A stretch of 9,468 bases of DNA from positions 1 to 9,468 of the forward strand of contig JBAQMZ010000047.1 of NCBI GenBank assembly GCA_049303315.1, given 5' to 3'. The notes under the pieces are model-generated. The model was not told the DNA's origin. It saw nothing but the letters and a program-made list of their open reading frames with translations, and made no database searches. Shown one piece after another: positions 6,705 to 9,468 of the stretch. The DNA comes from Methanoperedens sp049303315 (GTDB lineage: Archaea > Halobacteriota > Methanosarcinia > Methanosarcinales > Methanoperedenaceae). Position 1 is the first letter of the stretch. Each line of letters begins with the position of its first letter. A program made the position numbers and the translations under genes.

Positions 6705-7606
6705 CACTGTCTGGATCTATAGAAGAAATACCCTATTACGCCTATTGTAATTACTGGCGACACCCATTCCTGTACAACCACCCCGAAACTTTTAAGCACC
6801 ATCGTTATTCCCAGGAAAAATATGGAATACATTGCCCCGTTTTTAAGGTAAATGTATCTCTTAATCCTGTCGATATTGCTCACAGTCAGCTCTCTTACCA
6901 CAAATGCCCCGATGCCATTGCCAATCAGTATCAGAGGCACGGACAACGTAAATGCAAACGCTCCCACCACACCGTCTATGGAGAATGTGGCATCAATAAC
7001 CTCAAGATAAAGGATTTTGCTCCAGTCGCTCATGTTCGTGCCGCCTATGAGTTCTTTTTCATGCATCTCGGCATTCTGCTTGAATCCGTGGGTTATGAAA
7101 AAAGCCGTTGACCCGACCACTGCGCCAAGTGCCATGAGCGGGTGTTGTTTTATTGCAAACCAGACTATGACCGTCAGGATTATGGAGACGATCGCGAAGA
7201 ACCATACGCCGTGCTGGTGGAAAAATCTCTCCCCGCGCAGTCCATAATTTTTTGCTTCGATGAACAGCCAGTGGAAAAACAGGAAAATAAGGAAAATCCC
7301 TCCCCCGACAAGTAAAAATGGCGAGGATTCCTCAATCACCCTTGCTATTTCGGGGTCATCACTGAACGTTGCAGTCAATGCACCAACCGGCCCCAGCGAT
7401 GGGTTAGTTGCCCATACAATGAGCCAGGGCAGCGCTCCCCTTATAACAAAAACCGCAAAAAGCAATCCATATAATAAGAACCAACGTCTGGCTTTCATAG
7501 ACATCGTGGAAAGTACTTCTGCGTTGATTACAGCGTTATCGATGCTGCTTATGGTCTCGAATATAATTAGACCAACCACAATCAGGATAATTGAGAATAT
7601 TTCCAT
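6698..7606 (-). CDS. DUF475 family integral membrane protein (TerC superfamily)
   Basis: This ~302-residue membrane protein has about eight or nine hydrophobic helices. Two internally similar signature motifs identify DUF475 within the TerC superfamily: FETISSIDNAVINAEVL near the N-terminus (about 16-32) and LYLEVIDATFSIDGVVGAF in the second half (about 199-217). Both carry Glu and Asp residues inside a helix, as in TerC and other predicted ion exporters. VIRGALPWLIVW and a late ERFFHQHG loop also fit. TerC relatives have been linked to manganese export and to metal supply for secreted proteins; a metal-transport role is inferred here. The ATG at 7606 is chosen because GGTGA lies just upstream, though only 2 bases away; a GTG at 7612 in frame is the alternative and adds two residues. 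The 3' end contains the larC TATA box, so the neighbour handles nickel, but a functional link is not shown. Confidence 0.85.
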   Translation of the reverse strand: MEIFSIILIVVGLIIFETISSIDNAVINAEVLSTMSMKARRWFLLYGLLFAVFVIRGALPWLIVWATNPSLGPVGALTATFSDDPEIARVIEESSPFLLVGGGIFLIFLFFHWLFIEAKNYGLRGERFFHQHGVWFFAIVSIILTVIVWFAIKQHPLMALGAVVGSTAFFITHGFKQNAEMHEKELIGGTNMSDWSKILYLEVIDATFSIDGVVGAFAFTLSVPLILIGNGIGAFVVRELTVSNIDRIKRYIYLKNGAMYSIFFLGITMVLKSFGVVVQEWVSPVITIGVIGYFFYRSRQCL

Positions 7607-7710
7607 GTTCACCGAACTTTTTTAACCGAATAGCTGATACGAACCTGCTTTTCACTCACCGCAAGTTAATAATCATTTTCATGGTACACTTTTTTACTAA
7701 GTTCCACTCA

Positions 7711-7733
7711 GGCGGAAAAAATAGGGATATGTA
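7711..7733 (-). terminator. Possible T-run terminator after lemA
   Basis: Just after the lemA stop codon the minus strand reads CCCTATTTTTTCC (oligo-T at 7716-7721). Archaeal RNA polymerase can stop at short T-runs without a stem, and no stable hairpin is seen. The rest of the 7613-7733 gap presumably contains the DUF475 promoter; a weak ATTATTAA stretch near 7668 is the best candidate box but is not convincing. Confidence 0.35.
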
Positions 7734-8717
7734 TTACCCATTGATTATTTTTTTAGCTCTTACTTTAATATGAAGTTCCAGCTTGTGGTCTTCAGCCGTT
7801 GATATATTACCTCCAAAATAATATACAATCCTCCCTTTCACCGTAAAATCTCCTGCCTGGCTCGTCTTTATTCTTATTTCTATATCCCTTAAGCTTCCAG
7901 GGTCAAGATTATATGTGGAGGTATATTGCCCTGCGCCTGAAGTAGCGAATTCCGAAGAAGTTACCGACATACCCGAAGGGGGGATTAAAATCACCTGGAC
8001 AGTCATCACCGGTTTTGTAATAAGATTGACCGCTGATAACTTTAATATAATATCTTCTCCAATGTTCACATCCGTCTTTTCGCCATAAAGCTCGACGCTT
8101 GCAGACGGTACAGGAGTTGTTGTCCGGGGCGTAAGGCCGGACGTGGCAGCAGGTGTGCCAAACGTCACGACAGGTGCTTCTTCCGTTCCTCTTTCTGCCT
8201 CGAAATATGTTTTATCCTTGAAGCCGTACATATTTGCTATTATAGATGAGGGCATCCTCTTTAGCTGTATGTTGTAATCCCTGACCTTCTCGTTATATCG
8301 CATTCGTTCCACTGCGATGCGGTTCTCGGTACCTTCAAGCTGCGCCTGCAGTGCAAGGAAGTTCTCGTTTGACTTAAGCTGGGGGTAGTTTTCTACGATA
8401 ACCAGTAACTTTAAACGGGCTGTATCCAAACCTTTTGCAGCCTCTATTTTCTCTTCCTGTGTTGCAGCCGCATTCCAGTCCGCGCGATATTTTGCCAGTT
8501 CGGTAAACGTCTTCTCTTCGTGCGCTACAATTCCTTTTACGGTCTCAACTAGATTGGGTATCAGGTCTGCACGGCGCTGGTACTGGTTTTCCACCTGATA
8601 CCACTGGGCATCAACACCTTCTTCCGCCGATACAAGACCGTTATATGTAACAAAGAACCAGCCGCCAAACAACAATACGAAGACAAATGCAATAGCAAAT
8701 AACGTTTTTGAACTCAT
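7734..8717 (-). CDS. LemA family protein with extra C-terminal beta-sandwich domain
   Basis: Residues 1-185 are a complete LemA protein: an N-terminal membrane helix (5-24), the YNGLVSAEEGVDAQWYQVE start (25-43), QRRADLIPNLVETVKG (47-62), and a long helical hairpin with YPQLKSN (111-117), LEGTENRIAVERMRYNE (127-143) and DYN. Ordinary LemA ends about here. This protein continues through a Thr/Pro-rich linker (about 186-206) into about 120 residues of alternating strands (207-327, including GQYTSTYNLDPGSLRDIEIRI). That segment resembles the Ig-like or COG1361/CARDB-type surface domains of archaea. The positive N-terminus (MSSK) and this domain suggest the bulk is outside the cell. The molecular role of LemA is unknown; it commonly neighbours TPM-domain or DUF2207 membrane proteins, as here. 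The ATG overlaps the previous stop (ATGA) and has AAGGTGA at 8722-8728, so translation is coupled. Confidence 0.88.
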   Translation of the reverse strand: MSSKTLFAIAFVFVLLFGGWFFVTYNGLVSAEEGVDAQWYQVENQYQRRADLIPNLVETVKGIVAHEEKTFTELAKYRADWNAAATQEEKIEAAKGLDTARLKLLVIVENYPQLKSNENFLALQAQLEGTENRIAVERMRYNEKVRDYNIQLKRMPSSIIANMYGFKDKTYFEAERGTEEAPVVTFGTPAATSGLTPRTTTPVPSASVELYGEKTDVNIGEDIILKLSAVNLITKPVMTVQVILIPPSGMSVTSSEFATSGAGQYTSTYNLDPGSLRDIEIRIKTSQAGDFTVKGRIVYYFGGNISTAEDHKLELHIKVRAKKIING

Positions 8718-9352
8718 TCCGTCACCTTGAGATGGTCAACAATTTCACCTATTGCAGTAAGTACCCTGATGAGTTCCCTGATATAATGCTCTTTGTCTTT
8801 CCTGAATTTAGCTTTTCCCAGCCGTATATCATGAATTTCTTTTAAGACCTGCAGGTCTATACCATAACCTTCTGAAACAACCTTGAACATATCCTGTGTA
8901 TCGATATAATGTAAATCCTTAAGGTATATCAGCCCGCCAATAATCGGTACAAGCGTGGGGACTGCTGAAAGGATGAGAGCTTCAAGATGCCTGTCTTTTA
9001 ATTGGAGATATTGCCTGCGAAGGTGAATCAGCTTTGAGCGAAACTCGAATTCAAGCTGGTGGCGCAGGTTTTCTTTGGATATCTCTATATCCTTCAGTAT
9101 GTCATCGCCATAATGTATCTTGTGATGCTGCCTGATATTTAAAAACTCAATTGGAAATACGTCCACCCCATCCATGAGCTCTTCTCTTGTAAAAATGAAG
9201 GGTATTTCCTTAAGCTGCTTGAGCTTCTGTAGCTCATCAAAATCAAGGGTGTTGCAAATTGCAAGAAAGCTCGTTTCATCCCCTGTATAATATTCTGCAA
9301 GCGCTACCAGATTTTCTCCAAGAATTTCTTTAATTTTTGTTTCTATCTCCAC
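8714..9352 (-). CDS. Unrecognised 212-aa protein of the LemA operon, possible degenerate nucleotidyltransferase fold
   Basis: I do not recognise a named family. The protein looks soluble, apart from one moderately hydrophobic helix around 124-143 (ALILSAVPTLVPIIGGLI), which may touch the membrane. The first ~110 residues alternate helix and strand: EILGENLVALAEYYTG, SFLAICNTLDFDEL, IPFIFTREELMDGVDVFPIEFL (50-71), then HYGDDILKDIEISKENLRHQLEFEFRSKLIHLRRQYL. The order resembles the pol-beta nucleotidyltransferase fold followed by a helical, HEPN-like half. A clear GS-X-DXD active site is not visible, so catalysis is doubtful. The start is GTG at 9352, chosen because GAGGTGAT (9356-9363) lies just upstream and the next in-frame Met is residue 60. 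The gene begins 18 bp after the Gly-rich protein's stop and overlaps lemA by 4 bases, so it belongs to one operon with both and may serve the same membrane complex. Confidence 0.75.
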   Translation of the reverse strand: MEIETKIKEILGENLVALAEYYTGDETSFLAICNTLDFDELQKLKQLKEIPFIFTREELMDGVDVFPIEFLNIRQHHKIHYGDDILKDIEISKENLRHQLEFEFRSKLIHLRRQYLQLKDRHLEALILSAVPTLVPIIGGLIYLKDLHYIDTQDMFKVVSEGYGIDLQVLKEIHDIRLGKAKFRKDKEHYIRELIRVLTAIGEIVDHLKVTE

Positions 9353-9355
9353 ATT

Positions 9356-9363
9356 ATCACCTC
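9356..9363 (-). promoter_or_regulatory. Strong Shine-Dalgarno site deciding the GTG start
   Basis: The minus strand reads GAGGTGAT, complementary to the archaeal 16S rRNA 3' end, three bases before GTG at 9352. An ATG two bases earlier (9354-9352) is in another frame and meets a stop after three codons, so the GTG is taken as the real start. Confidence 0.7.
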
Positions 9364-9370
9364 GTAAACT

Positions 9371-9468
9371 TTACCATTTCCCCCTAAATCCCCCGCCGCC
9401 CGACCTCCCCCCGCCAAATCCCCCGAAACCGCCTCCTGACCCGCCTCCGCCAAATCCCCCTCCGAAGC
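9371..9468 (-). CDS. Gly/Phe-rich C-terminus of a membrane protein, probably TPM/YgcG-type or DUF2207 (5' truncated)
   Basis: Only the last 31 codons are in the window, open to the right edge. They read as Gly-rich clusters broken by Phe and Ser (FGGGFGGGGSGGGF and so on) and end in FRGKW before a TAA at 9373-9371. Gly-rich tails with aromatic ends are typical of TPM-domain (YgcG) and DUF2207 proteins, both usual neighbours of lemA. That genetic setting supports the call, but the folded domain itself lies outside the window. The stop is 18 bp before the start of the 212-aa gene. Because the DNA is G-run rich, the frame was checked in all three registers on this strand; only this one gives a Gly-rich tail ending in a stop consistent with the next gene. 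Confidence 0.65.
   Translation of the reverse strand, partial: FGGGFGGGGSGGGFGGFGGGRSGGGGFRGKW

Noticed and set aside
5517..6722. Several plus-strand open frames opposite larC (for example 5693-6103 and 6435-6722).
   Set aside because: LarC is conserved across its whole length on the minus strand; these frames show no recognisable motifs and start within it.
9371..9468. GC-rich, G-run DNA that could be read as a structural repeat or a G-quadruplex element.
   Set aside because: The G-runs are fully explained by Gly codons of a Gly/Phe-rich protein tail ending in a stop just before the next gene.

Overview
The window looks like a chromosomal piece of a methanogen-related archaeon, most likely the order Methanosarcinales and plausibly the Ca. 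Methanoperedens (ANME-2d) group. The order is supported by an S-layer protein of the Methanosarcina duplication-domain type with a PGF-CTERM archaeosortase tail, by archaeal TATA-like boxes about 26 bp upstream of start codons, and by archaeal Shine-Dalgarno sequences (GAGGTGAT, GGTGA). The genus is inference. No rRNA, tRNA, CRISPR array, insertion sequence or integrase was seen, and no gene-free stretch exceeds about 120 bp.

Left part, plus strand (2-3870): the 3' end of an S-layer protein gene with a Thr/Gly/Ala-rich repeated linker and a cell-surface anchoring tail closes with a stem-loop terminator. Two multi-spanning membrane proteins follow, 9 bp apart. The first resembles GT-C glycosyltransferases. 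The second is a clear DUF2298 (chlor_Arch_YYY) protein. Both are visibly AT-rich. Together they suggest lipid-linked-sugar glycosylation of surface components.

Middle, plus strand (3880-5520): a probably leaderless two-gene unit encodes a SAM-dependent methyltransferase and a lipoate-protein-ligase-fold enzyme, joined by a TGATG stop/start overlap. The ligase keeps the Lys motif but has an altered glycine loop with two cysteines. Its 3' end overlaps the convergent larC gene by 44 bp.

Right part, minus strand (9468 down to 5477): a Gly-rich C-terminus (probably a TPM/YgcG-type or DUF2207-type membrane protein), an unrecognised 212-aa protein, and LemA fused to an extra C-terminal beta-sandwich form one tightly packed operon. 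After a roughly 120 bp gap come a DUF475/TerC-superfamily membrane protein and LarC, the nickel-insertion enzyme for the nickel-pincer cofactor. LarC has its own TATA-like box, which contains the DUF475 stop codon.

The strongest candidate for something undescribed is the three-gene membrane cassette at 7734-9468, with its LemA fusion. The next two are the altered-motif ligase coupled to a methyltransferase, and the S-layer/GT-C neighbourhood.
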